From assembly GCA_030749435.1 (NCBI GenBank), contig JASMKH010000001.1, positions 1-64,000 of the forward strand: a stretch of DNA of 64,000 nt. The letters are read 5' to 3'. This document shows, in pieces, positions 18,921 through 28,224 of this stretch (position 1 is its first letter; each line of letters starts with the position of its first letter). The DNA comes from Phycisphaerales bacterium. Lineage in GTDB: Bacteria; Planctomycetota; Phycisphaerae; Phycisphaerales; SM1A02. The notes beneath the pieces were generated by a model. That model did no database searches. It was given only the letters and a program-made list of their open reading frames with translations, and was not told the origin of the DNA. The position numbers and the translations under genes are program-made.

Positions 18921-21839
18921 TCACCCGTCGATCGGGCACTCCTTGCCGTAGTGGACGAGGACTTCCAGAAGATCGAGCACCTCGACGACGTAGTCGCCAT
19001 TGACATCCTCATCACAGAGGACCGGGCCGGGCGGGGGGGGCGGGTCGCCGTCGACACCGTCACAGTTGCCCCACGTATCGATCACGCGGATGAGATCATG
19101 GAAGTCGACTCTCATGTCGCGGTTGACGTCGGGGTTGCAGTAGAGGCATTCCGCGTCGTCGCTGAATGGCTCCAGTTCGAGATAGGGATCCCACCAGGCA
19201 CTCGCATCGCCCCAGACTGCCGAAGTCTCGTTGCAGGCGAAGGCGGAGCCGCCCACGCCGTCGTCATCCAGATCGAAGAATACGGGGTAGCCGATCATGT
19301 CATCGGGGTAGCCCGGATGGGGACCGAAACTGATCATGTCGGAGGCATCGGAATACTCGTTCATGCTCTGAATGTAGACTCCACCGCCCGACCACTCGCC
19401 GACGTTGTTCTGGAACGTGCAGTTGTCGAACCATGGCTCGCATGAGTAACCCGACCAGACGCCGCCGCCATAGCGGGCCGCCGAATTGGCGGCGAAACTG
19501 CAGTTGATGAATGCAGGGTTGCTCCCCTCGACGCCGAAGGGGTAGGGGAACGGGATGCCGATGGGAGTCGATCCCGCACGGTTGACGACTGCCACGCCAC
19601 CACCGATCTGGCCCGTCTGGTTGCCCGTGAATGCGCAGTCGACGAGCAGAGGCGCTGACCGCTCAGCAGCGTACACGCCGCCTCCCCCCCAGTTGGCGGT
19701 GTTGTTATCAAAGCGACAGTTGTCCATGATCGGCTTTGCGCCGCTGGACATGAAGACGGCGCCGCCGCTGTCCGTGGCCATGTTGTCGAGGAAGGTGATG
19801 TTCGAGAAGGTCGGGCTGGATGCGGTCAGGCGAGCGGCGCCGCCGCGGGCTCCATGGCCCGATGTGAGCGTCATGTCCTCGAAGAGCGTAGTCCCCATTT
19901 CCCCTCGATTGCACACGATAAGCGTGGTTGCGTCTTCGCCGTCGAGCACGGTCTCACTCGGTCCGGCTCCCCTGAAGATCAGGGCCTTGCCGCGGGGGTT
20001 GATGGAGACCGGATAGGTGCCAGCCGGGAAGTCGATGATGTCACCGTGGTGGGCGGCAGTGATGGCGTCATCCAGGGCTGACTGAAGCGCGGCCGCATCA
20101 AGGTTTGGATCCATCGGCAGAATGACCGGTGGGTCGTTGACCTCGCACGTGTCGGGTGTGCCGTTGCCGTTGTCATCCTCACAAGTTGGTGCCTGACACG
20201 AACCACCTTCGTCAATCACGGGACCAAAGTAGTTCAGCGGCACGTTGCTGCACGCGATGGTGTTGAGGATGGTGGGCTCCGCGCCGGCTCCAGCGAAGAT
20301 GCCGCCGCCGTCCCCGGCCATGTTGTCCCTGATGATGCAGTCTTCAATCCGAGGGAAGGAGCCGCCACAAAGGATGCCGCCGCCGACGTCGTTCATGATG
20401 CCGGCGTAGGGCCCGGCGTAAGGGAAGCCATTGAGTGCGTCGATGAACACTTCAGCCCCCGCGCCTCCCGCGATGGTGAATCCGCGAAGGATCGTGGTGT
20501 CCCGCTCGCCGCTGGTCATGGTGACCGTGGGAGCCGACCACTTCCAGTCCGGCCAGTTGTCATCGTCGTCGACGTCACCATCACCGTCCGAGTCCCAGTT
20601 GTCGTCGCTCGGCGCTTCAATGACGGTAGCGCCGTGCGATGGATCCCTGGCCTCGATCGTGACGGCCTTGCCCTCAAGGTTGATCGTCTCCAGATAGGTT
20701 CCGGCGGCCACGCGAATCGTGTCGCCCGGGCCAGCGGCGTTGATTGCCGCCTGAATGGTCTGGAAGGGGTCGGCCGGTCCGACGTTCAGAGTGTCGATGT
20801 TCTCATCGCACTCCGAGGCGACGCCGCAGTCGACAGCCACGCAACCGGGAGCCAGCGGGTGGCGGTCTACCCGGCCATAGATGTTCTTGGAGAGAATCGG
20901 AAGTTCAGGGATTCCCATCATGGCATTCTCAGCCTGGTAATTCCCGCACAGGGTGCCGCCGATGAGGTCCACAATGGATCCCTCCGAGGCATAGACTCCG
21001 CCGCCGAGATAGAGCGCCACGTTGGCGTTGATCTCAGGCAGGATCATGGTGACCGTCGCGACGGGGGCCGCGTAGATGGCACCACCCCGAACGGCTGCAT
21101 TCCCGGTGAGGATGGTGGGGAAGGTCGGCCCGGGGTCGTCCCAGAGGTCGAACAGGGTCGGTTGATAGTCCTGCACCGTCAGCGTGGCATTCGTGTGCAC
21201 GTAGATGGCGCCCCCGAGCCCGTAGTTCTCCCACGAGTAGTCGCATCGATTGTTCTGGATGATGCAGCCCTGCACATCGACTTCACCGGCGAGCACCTGA
21301 ATGGCTCCGCCGACGTACCAGTCGAGCATGTCGTCCGGCGGCTGGTCGAGCTCGATTGCCTGGGGAACACCGTCCTGAAGCGTCAGGCCGATCAGCGTGA
21401 TGACCTGATTCTCGCCCTCAAGTTTCAACAGAGGCATGGCGCCCTGGCCCGCCAGAATGACGTTGTCGGGGCCGAAGACAGACTTGATGGTGAGGCTCTC
21501 GATGTCCTCCGGGATGGTCATGACCGCGACTTCATCGAAGTCCTCGAAGTACGTCTCGTCCGTGCCCCCGTCCACGCAGTCGCACACCATGATCGTGTCG
21601 CCGCTTGCCGCGTCGTCGATGGCTTCCTGAATCGAGGAGTACTGGGCGTTTTCGCAACTGCCCATCATGTCATCCAACTCCGGAGGATCATCGACGTGCT
21701 CGTCATTGACGTACAACGTCTCGGACATGGCGGAGGAGGCCGTCAAGAGCGCCACCAGCAGGGCGAAGCCGACGCCCGGGGCAGTGGCTGGTCGGCGGCC
21801 GGTCGCGGCGGGGAGGCGAGGAGTACTCATCTCGGTCAA
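18921..21839 (-). CDS. secreted right-handed beta-helix protein with C-terminal dockerin-like repeats
   Basis: Signal peptide; repeated SSIQEAIDDAASGDTIMV / QTIQAAINAAGPGDTIRVAAGTYLETINL motifs; C-term DVNRDMRVDFHDLIRVIDTWGNC...DVNGDYVVEVLDLLEVLVHYGKEC. Confidence 0.85.
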   Translation of the reverse strand: MTEMSTPRLPAATGRRPATAPGVGFALLVALLTASSAMSETLYVNDEHVDDPPELDDMMGSCENAQYSSIQEAIDDAASGDTIMVCDCVDGGTDETYFEDFDEVAVMTIPEDIESLTIKSVFGPDNVILAGQGAMPLLKLEGENQVITLIGLTLQDGVPQAIELDQPPDDMLDWYVGGAIQVLAGEVDVQGCIIQNNRCDYSWENYGLGGAIYVHTNATLTVQDYQPTLFDLWDDPGPTFPTILTGNAAVRGGAIYAAPVATVTMILPEINANVALYLGGGVYASEGSIVDLIGGTLCGNYQAENAMMGIPELPILSKNIYGRVDRHPLAPGCVAVDCGVASECDENIDTLNVGPADPFQTIQAAINAAGPGDTIRVAAGTYLETINLEGKAVTIEARDPSHGATVIEAPSDDNWDSDGDGDVDDDDNWPDWKWSAPTVTMTSGERDTTILRGFTIAGGAGAEVFIDALNGFPYAGPYAGIMNDVGGGILCGGSFPRIEDCIIRDNMAGDGGGIFAGAGAEPTILNTIACSNVPLNYFGPVIDEGGSCQAPTCEDDNGNGTPDTCEVNDPPVILPMDPNLDAAALQSALDDAITAAHHGDIIDFPAGTYPVSINPRGKALIFRGAGPSETVLDGEDATTLIVCNRGEMGTTLFEDMTLTSGHGARGGAARLTASSPTFSNITFLDNMATDSGGAVFMSSGAKPIMDNCRFDNNTANWGGGGVYAAERSAPLLVDCAFTGNQTGQIGGGVAVVNRAGSTPIGIPFPYPFGVEGSNPAFINCSFAANSAARYGGGVWSGYSCEPWFDNCTFQNNVGEWSGGGVYIQSMNEYSDASDMISFGPHPGYPDDMIGYPVFFDLDDDGVGGSAFACNETSAVWGDASAWWDPYLELEPFSDDAECLYCNPDVNRDMRVDFHDLIRVIDTWGNCDGVDGDPPPPPGPVLCDEDVNGDYVVEVLDLLEVLVHYGKECPIDG

Positions 21840-22156
21840 TCTCCAGAGAAATGCGGCTGCTTCACATCGAAGCTGCCGGAAACCGGGCGCTCAGGTCTCT
21901 CGAACCTGCAGCGTACCAACACCAACCACCTGAGCGAAGGCGCAGGTGATCTCCCCCCGCGGGCCGATTGTACCGGCGGTTTTCCCGCAAGGTTGGCTGC
22001 TTCGGCAGGACGGACCCTCGTTTTTTGTACTGAAACCAGTTCTGATGGGCCCGGGGCCGGGCCGCAGATCGCCGCGGGGGTGCACGCCTTCCTTCCCCGG
22101 CGTTGTGAGCCCACTGCGGCGGGGACTACTATGGCCTCAGCAAGGAGGCGGTGGCG

Positions 22157-22516
22157 ATGAGACGACTGGGTTTGGCGGTCATGGCGATTCTGGCGGGTTG
22201 CCACGCCGGAGGGACGGCAGATCAGCATGTGGACCTTCGGGTCGGCGGCGTGGCGACCGTGACCCTGCCGGTGACCGCAGGAACCGGCTACGCATGGGCG
22301 ATCGACGCGGGCAGATCGACCGGCGCCTCGCACGTCGTCGTGACCGGCGGCGAAACGAAGGTGCCCGGCGACCGGGTGGGTCGCCCGGGCGAGCAGTATT
22401 GGCAACTCCAGGGTCACTCAATCGGGGATGCGGACATCGTCTTTGTGTATCGCAGGCCGTGGCTGAAAGATGCTGCGCCTGTCAAGTCGACCACTGTTCG
22501 GGTCGAGGTTCGTTGA
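22157..22516 (+). CDS. chagasin-like (I42 family) protease inhibitor, probable lipoprotein
   Basis: Lipobox AILAGC; LPVTAGTGYAWAIDAG; VGRPGEQYWQLQGHSIGDADIVFVYRRPW, matching the I42 loops. Confidence 0.75.
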   Translation: MRRLGLAVMAILAGCHAGGTADQHVDLRVGGVATVTLPVTAGTGYAWAIDAGRSTGASHVVVTGGETKVPGDRVGRPGEQYWQLQGHSIGDADIVFVYRRPWLKDAAPVKSTTVRVEVR

Positions 22517-22571
22517 TTCACAAGCACAGGGGCAACGGGGAGGGCCGATATACTGCGCGGCGTTCTTTTGT

Positions 22572-23702
22572 ATGACGGCACACCCCATGAACCAGATTGA
22601 TCCGACGACCGAGTCACGCTGTGAGACCGAGGCCGTGCCGCTGCCGCCGACCGAGGTGCTGCTCGAGTGGCTGCGTGACATGATGCTCATCCGTGAGTTT
22701 GAGGTCCGGTCGATGCAGGCGTACCAGAATCGGCTCGCAGGCGGCTTCCTCCATGTCTACAACGGTCAGGAGGCGGTGGCCGTGGGGACGATTGCGGCGG
22801 TCAATCCGGACGATCCGGTGATTACGGCCTATCGCGACCATGGGCACGCGTTGGCCAGAGGCATGAAGCCCGAGGTGGGCATGGCCGAACTGTTCGGTCG
22901 CATTGGCGGGTGCGCCAAGGGCAAGGGCGGGTCGATGCACTTCTTCGACGCCGAGCACCACATGTATGGGGGCCATGGCATCGTCGGTGCGCAAGTGCCG
23001 CTCGGGGCCGGTCTGGCATTTGCGACGAAATACCGCGACGAGGTCATCGACGGCGGCGCGAGCAGTCACGTCACGCTGTGTTTCATGGGGGACGGTGCCA
23101 TCAATCAGGGGGCTGTGCACGAGGCAATGAATCTGGCGGCGGTGCTTGAGCTGCCGGTCATCTTCATCGTCGAAAACAACCTCTATGCGATGGGCACTGC
23201 GGTCGAGCGATGTACGGCCGCGGGCAGCCACCTGATCGAGCGGGCCCGCGGCTACGGCATGAACGCCGCGTGTCTGGAGGGCATGGATGTGCTTGACGTC
23301 TACCGTGGCATGAAGCCGCTCGTCGATCGCTGCCGCGAGACGAGCCGCCCCTGTTGGGTGGACATGCGGTGCTATCGATTCAAGGGGCACTCCATGTCCG
23401 ATCCTCGAAAGTACAGGACGCACGAAGAGGAGGAGCAGTGGGAGGACCGCGACCCGATCGAGCGGCTGGCGGCCTGGCTTGTGGACCGCGATCTGTTGAC
23501 GGGCGAGGCGTTCAAGCGTCTCGGCAAGGAGATTCGAAGCGAGATTCGTCAGGCGGTGAAGTGGGCCGAGGCCTCTCCGCCGCCCGGCATGGAGGAGCTC
23601 TATCACGACGTGTACGCGGAGCGGTGGGGGCCCTACACGGGCACCAGCATGCCGGAGTTCCTCCAGCGCAGGCGGAATGATCAGGAGGCTTCCGGTGCGT
23701 GA
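22572..23702 (+). CDS. pdhA: pyruvate dehydrogenase E1 component subunit alpha
   Basis: MMLIREFEVRSMQAYQNRLAGGFLHVYNGQEAVAVG...KGGSMHFFDAEHHMYGGHGIVGAQVPLGAGLAFA...GDGAINQGAVHEAMNLAAVLELPVIFIVENN. Confidence 0.93.
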   Translation: MTAHPMNQIDPTTESRCETEAVPLPPTEVLLEWLRDMMLIREFEVRSMQAYQNRLAGGFLHVYNGQEAVAVGTIAAVNPDDPVITAYRDHGHALARGMKPEVGMAELFGRIGGCAKGKGGSMHFFDAEHHMYGGHGIVGAQVPLGAGLAFATKYRDEVIDGGASSHVTLCFMGDGAINQGAVHEAMNLAAVLELPVIFIVENNLYAMGTAVERCTAAGSHLIERARGYGMNAACLEGMDVLDVYRGMKPLVDRCRETSRPCWVDMRCYRFKGHSMSDPRKYRTHEEEEQWEDRDPIERLAAWLVDRDLLTGEAFKRLGKEIRSEIRQAVKWAEASPPPGMEELYHDVYAERWGPYTGTSMPEFLQRRRNDQEASGA

Positions 23703-24675
23703 GATCAGTTTCCGAGACGCATTGCGAGAGGCCATGACCGATGAGATGCGTCGGGATGAACGCGTCTTCCTGATCGGCGAAGAGGTCGCGGAGTATGACG
23801 GGGCCTACAAGGTCAGCAAGGGCATGCTTGCCCAGTTCGGCCCGAAGCGGGTCATTGACACGCCGATTTCCGAGAGCGGGTTCGCTGGCCTGGGCATTGG
23901 CGCCGCCATGATGGGGCTGCGGCCGATCGTCGAGTTCATGTCGTGGTCGTTCAGCTTGGTGGCCGCTGATCCGATTCTCAACAACGCGCCCAAGATGCTC
24001 TACATGAGTGGCGGGCAGTTCGGGTGTCCCATCGTGTTTCGTGGAAACGACGGTGCGGGTGGGCAACTCGGATCAACGCACTCATGGTGCGTCGAGTCGC
24101 TCTACGCGAACGTCCCGGGACTCAAGATCATCATTCCGTCCACACCCTATTCGGCCAAGGGGCTGCTGACGCAGGCGATTCAGGACGACGATCCGGTGTT
24201 CTGTCTGGAGAGTGAGCGGATGCTCGCATTGACAGGAGACGTTCCTGAGGAGTCCTACACCATTCCGATCGGGTCCGCCGACATCGTTCGGCCGGGCTCG
24301 GACTGCACGATTGTGAGTTTCGGACGGCCCGTACACTTTTGTCTGGAGGCGGCCGAAGCACTCGCCAAGGAGGGGATCGACTGCGAGGTCATTGACGGCC
24401 GGTCGATCAAGCCGCTGGACATCGAGACCTTCTCCGCCTCGGTTCGCAAAACCAATTACTGCGTCGTCGTCGACCAATCGTGGGCCTTTGCCTCGGTCGG
24501 TTCCGAAGTGGCTGCCGAATTGCACCGCTTGTGTTTCGATGATCTGGATAATCACGTCCATCGCGTTCACAGTGACGAAGTTCCGGCACCGTACGCTCAG
24601 AATCTTGAGCAGGAGATGCTTCCGAACGCCCGAAAGATCTGTGAAGCAGTCCGCAGTGCCACCTACAACGCCTGA
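23695..24675 (+). CDS. pdhB: pyruvate dehydrogenase E1 component subunit beta (GTG start)
   Basis: FRDALREAMTDEMRRDERVFLIGEEVAEYDGAYKVSKGM...RVIDTPISESGFAGLGIGAAMMGLRPIVEFM. Confidence 0.94.
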   Translation: MREISFRDALREAMTDEMRRDERVFLIGEEVAEYDGAYKVSKGMLAQFGPKRVIDTPISESGFAGLGIGAAMMGLRPIVEFMSWSFSLVAADPILNNAPKMLYMSGGQFGCPIVFRGNDGAGGQLGSTHSWCVESLYANVPGLKIIIPSTPYSAKGLLTQAIQDDDPVFCLESERMLALTGDVPEESYTIPIGSADIVRPGSDCTIVSFGRPVHFCLEAAEALAKEGIDCEVIDGRSIKPLDIETFSASVRKTNYCVVVDQSWAFASVGSEVAAELHRLCFDDLDNHVHRVHSDEVPAPYAQNLEQEMLPNARKICEAVRSATYNA

Positions 24676-24707
24676 GCACGACGTGCCTGTCGAGAGGCGA
24701 GACGCCA

Positions 24708-25988
24708 ATGACCATTGACATCACCATGCCGCGGCTCTCAGACACGATGGAGAAGGGGACCGTCATCAAGTGGCATGTCGGACCGGGAGACGAGGTGACC
24801 GCCGGAGACGTCATCGCAGACATCGAAACCGACAAGGCCACGATGGAAATGCAGTCCTTCGATGACGGCATTCTGTCCAGTATCGTGGTGGATGAAGGCG
24901 TTTCTGTGGACATCGGCACGGTGCTGGCGGTATTGGCCGAAGAGGGCGAGGAGGTCGCTGCGACCCCGGCGAGTGCTGGAAGCGAACCGATCGCTGCGGC
25001 CACCGAGCCACCGGCAACCGACGAGCCCCACCGCATCACACCGGTAGCGCGCCGGCTTGCCGAACAGTACGGCGTCGATGTGGCGACCCTGCGAGGGTCG
25101 GGTCCATCCGGGCGCGTCATCAAGCGCGATGTCCTGGCGGCTGCGAAAACAACCGACGAAGTCAGGGCAGCGGTACCGCCCTCGGCGCAGCGCGAGTCTC
25201 CGCCGGAGGTCACTCCGACGCCGGTGCCGGTGCCTGCTGCATCGATTCCAGCCACGCGGGTGGATCCGGCACCGCAGGCGTTGGCTCACAATGATCGCCG
25301 AGCGCCCGTCACCAGCATGCGACAGACGATCGCTCGGAGGCTGGTCGAGTCCAAGCAGGAGATCCCCCATTATCAGGTGTCCATGGTCTTCGCCATGGAT
25401 GCCATGATGGCGATGCGGCAGCAGCTCAACGTTGAGTTGGCCGATCAGGGTGTCAAACTCTCCGTCAATGACTTGCTCGTGCGGGCCTGCGCCGTGGCCA
25501 TGCACCGCAACCCGCTCATGAATGCCTCATGGGACGAAGACGCCATCGTGTATCACGGCGACGTCAACATTGGCATTGCCGTGGCGCTGCCCGAGGATCG
25601 TGGGGGCGGTCTGGTGGTTCCGGTCATTCATGCCGCCAACACCAAGAGCCTGCGAGTCATCTCCGCAGAGGCTCGAGTGCTGTCGGAGAAGGCGCGTACA
25701 CGGGGACTGTCGATCGAGGAGATGGAAGGCGCCACGTTCACGATTTCCAATCTCGGAATGTTCGGCGTTGACGCCTTCACTGCCATCATCAATCCACCCA
25801 ACAGCGCGATTCTCGCGGTTGGTGCCTCGATTCAGAAGCCGGTTGTCCGAGAGGGCGAACTTGCAGTCGGCTGGGAGATGAACGCGACATTGAGCAACGA
25901 CCACCGCGTCGTCGATGGCGCCACCGCGGCGCGGTATCTCGCGACGCTCAAGGAACTCATCGAGCACCCCGCAGCCATTCTGGTCTGA
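24708..25988 (+). CDS. pdhC: dihydrolipoamide acetyltransferase (PDH E2)
   Basis: Lipoyl domain DIETDKATMEMQSFDDG; peripheral-subunit-binding domain RITPVARRLAEQYGVDVATLRGSGPSGRVIKRDV; catalytic NDHRVVDGATAARYL. Confidence 0.94.
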   Translation: MTIDITMPRLSDTMEKGTVIKWHVGPGDEVTAGDVIADIETDKATMEMQSFDDGILSSIVVDEGVSVDIGTVLAVLAEEGEEVAATPASAGSEPIAAATEPPATDEPHRITPVARRLAEQYGVDVATLRGSGPSGRVIKRDVLAAAKTTDEVRAAVPPSAQRESPPEVTPTPVPVPAASIPATRVDPAPQALAHNDRRAPVTSMRQTIARRLVESKQEIPHYQVSMVFAMDAMMAMRQQLNVELADQGVKLSVNDLLVRACAVAMHRNPLMNASWDEDAIVYHGDVNIGIAVALPEDRGGGLVVPVIHAANTKSLRVISAEARVLSEKARTRGLSIEEMEGATFTISNLGMFGVDAFTAIINPPNSAILAVGASIQKPVVREGELAVGWEMNATLSNDHRVVDGATAARYLATLKELIEHPAAILV

Positions 25989-25991
25989 GGA

Positions 25992-27782
25992 TCAGTTCGT
26001 ACCGGCAAGTTGCCGCATCGTGCGAACAAACCCGCGGGCGGTGGTCTTGAGGCTCATCATGGCGATCGCGGCCCAGCCCACGGCGGCGATGATCCCCGAG
26101 ACGACCAGCAGCCACTGCCCGCCGCCCGCCCCAAGCGGCGAGCCGCTCAGCATCGCCGGGCCGCTGATGGCCAGCACGATGCTGGCGAGCGGGCTTGCGG
26201 ACACGAATGGTGTGACGCCCCAGGCGACGGACGTGCCCGGCCCCGAGACGCAGGGAATGAGCAGCCCGGCGGCCAATCCGGCGATCACCGTTGAGGCCAG
26301 CATCGCATGGCTCGAGCGGCGGCTCCTGACCGACCAGTGCAGGCCGATGGCAATGCAGAAGGCGAGAAATGCAGGAAGCGTGAGGGCAAAGCCGATCAAC
26401 CCCCCCCACGACGCCACCGGCTGCAGCCCGGTGGGCGTCTGCAGCGCGAAGGCGGCTTCCCCACGGCTGGCAGCCAGCACACTTGCGGTCAGCACCGCCG
26501 TCGTGAGCGGCGCGAGCAGGAGCGGGGTCAGAAGCCTGCCGACGCCGATCAACTTGCCTCGCAGGTATGGGGTGGACTGAATGGGCGTGGTCAGCAGGAG
26601 ATCGAGCGTGCCGTCCTCACGGTCGCGGGTGATGGAAGTCGAGGCCGCCGCGATCGCCGCGAGGATCACCACGCTTGTTTCAATGAGGAGCACGATGAGG
26701 ATTCCCGATCGCGCCGTCGTCGGCAGGATGGATCCACCGCCGGCGAGCGAGAGCAACACCACGGTCACGGTGAGCGCGGCGGCAGCCCATCCCCATCGGG
26801 CGGTGTCCTCAAGCCTGCTGCGGGGGCGTCCGCCGGAGGCCCGCCAAGCAATCGGATTGAGCCCGACCGGCCGCGGGCGGCGTACCAGTCGCCGCCGCGA
26901 CGTGCTGCCGCGGCCCATGAGCGGGCCGAGGGTGCGGACGCGAAGGATGGCCCACCCGATGAGCAGCAGGGTGGCCGCGCCGCACGTGGCGAGGTAGGCG
27001 GCAAGGGGCTGACCAAGCCAGAATCGGACGAGCCCGGAACTTCCCAGGGGGGCGTTGGCGACGTATCTGGCTGGCCTCAGGAGTGACTCCAGGACGAGGA
27101 AGGGATTGAGCGGCGTGGCCCAGGTCGTACCCGTGGCACCGAGTACGCCGGGCACCGGCGAGCGAAGGCTCCCATCGGCAATCCAACTCAATGCCAGCGC
27201 CACAACGATCCCGGTGTAGAACCAGAGCACAGCCCGCCTGCCTCCGGTACGGCTGGCCGAGAGCATGACGGCAGCAGCCCCGACGACGCAGGCGGTTCCG
27301 GCAGCAACGGCTGCAGCGAGGACCACTGAGCCGGGATTGACGCCGCCCAGAATCTGGAGACTCAGGAGGATCGGCAGCCCGGCCAGAATCAGGGCAAGCA
27401 CGAAGAACACGCGGCCAGCCAGATTCCCCACGACGATGCCCATCGAGGACATGGGCGTGGTGAGCAGCAGATCCCAGGTCCGGGGGGAGGACTCCTGCTG
27501 AATGGCGCCCGCCATGAAGATGGGAGTCACGAGGCAGATGAGCGCGATTTCGACCAGGGTGGTCGCCTCAAAGATGAAAGCGCCGGCCATCGCCAGGCTT
27601 CGCAGCGAGGCATCGCCTCCGAACCCGACCGTCGCCAGGAGCGAGAGGGCGGCGGTGGCTGCCAGCACCGTGAGAAACAGCACCCGGATGAACTGGTGCC
27701 GCTTCCGCCGTGACGCCGTGACCACGATTCGCTCCACGAGCGGCCGGAAGTGTGTCTGTGTGATGGGTTTGGGGACTGGCAT
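25992..27782 (-). CDS. ABC-2-like transporter permease with two repeated membrane halves
   Basis: Many TM segments; duplicated motif TWDLLLTTPMSSMGIVVGNLAG and TLDLLLTTPIQSTPYLRGKLIG. Confidence 0.75.
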   Translation of the reverse strand: MPVPKPITQTHFRPLVERIVVTASRRKRHQFIRVLFLTVLAATAALSLLATVGFGGDASLRSLAMAGAFIFEATTLVEIALICLVTPIFMAGAIQQESSPRTWDLLLTTPMSSMGIVVGNLAGRVFFVLALILAGLPILLSLQILGGVNPGSVVLAAAVAAGTACVVGAAAVMLSASRTGGRRAVLWFYTGIVVALALSWIADGSLRSPVPGVLGATGTTWATPLNPFLVLESLLRPARYVANAPLGSSGLVRFWLGQPLAAYLATCGAATLLLIGWAILRVRTLGPLMGRGSTSRRRLVRRPRPVGLNPIAWRASGGRPRSRLEDTARWGWAAAALTVTVVLLSLAGGGSILPTTARSGILIVLLIETSVVILAAIAAASTSITRDREDGTLDLLLTTPIQSTPYLRGKLIGVGRLLTPLLLAPLTTAVLTASVLAASRGEAAFALQTPTGLQPVASWGGLIGFALTLPAFLAFCIAIGLHWSVRSRRSSHAMLASTVIAGLAAGLLIPCVSGPGTSVAWGVTPFVSASPLASIVLAISGPAMLSGSPLGAGGGQWLLVVSGIIAAVGWAAIAMMSLKTTARGFVRTMRQLAGTN

Positions 27783-27841
27783 TGGGGGGGCACGGGGCCT
27801 CAATCCATCGGGATCAAGGGTGCAGGGGGGGCATTGGACGA

Positions 27842-27871
27842 CTGACAGGGCCACAGGTCTGGCGTTATAGT
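27842..27871 (+). promoter_or_regulatory. sigma70-like promoter upstream of the stem-loop region
   Basis: CTGACA (27842-27847) - 18 bp - TATAGT (27866-27871); each hexamer matches consensus 5/6. Confidence 0.5.
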
Positions 27872-27888
27872 GGGTTCTTATAACGAGT

Positions 27889-28190
27889 GGTGGCGGGACC
27901 CTGCCAAAGTGCAGCCAACGCCACCTGTTTCACGGCTGGCCACGACACGGGCTGGACCGATTCACTCGGCCGATGGGCCGACACCGATTGCCATGCAACG
28001 GTGATAGATGAAGTGTGCTTTCGGGATGACCACTGTCATCCACCTCCCGGGGTCCGTGTGGGCACTCCGCCCACGGCACAGATCGGCCGACGTCAGGCCG
28101 ATGATCGGTTTGGTGCCCGCCGCTCCCTGCCTGGAGCGGGGGGGGCTGGCGAGGTATCTCGCACGTGTCAGCATGCCCTGAAGGGCATGC
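27889..28190 (+). ncRNA. candidate structured RNA / long 5' leader of rny, family unknown
   Basis: Consecutive stem-loops read directly: 27889-27925, 27967-27980, 27983-28002, 28024-28041, 28058-28074, 28082-28102, 28120-28139, 28149-28162, 28171-28190; no convincing ORF. Confidence 0.55.
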
Positions 28191-28224
28191 GGAGAGTGGC
28201 TGGTCGGTGCTGGGAGTGTTCCTG

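Noticed and set aside
20634-22160. 508-aa plus-strand ORF antisense to the beta-helix gene
   Set aside because: No recognisable motif; the minus-strand ORF has signal peptide, beta-helix and dockerin-like repeats
27889-28190. RNase P RNA, tmRNA or SRP RNA as identity of the stem-loop region
   Set aside because: The RNase P GAGGAAAGTCC core and ACAGAA motif, the tmRNA tRNA-like ends, and the SRP apical GGAA/AGCA loop pattern were not found; a local TAGATGAA resemblance to RNase P alone is not sufficient
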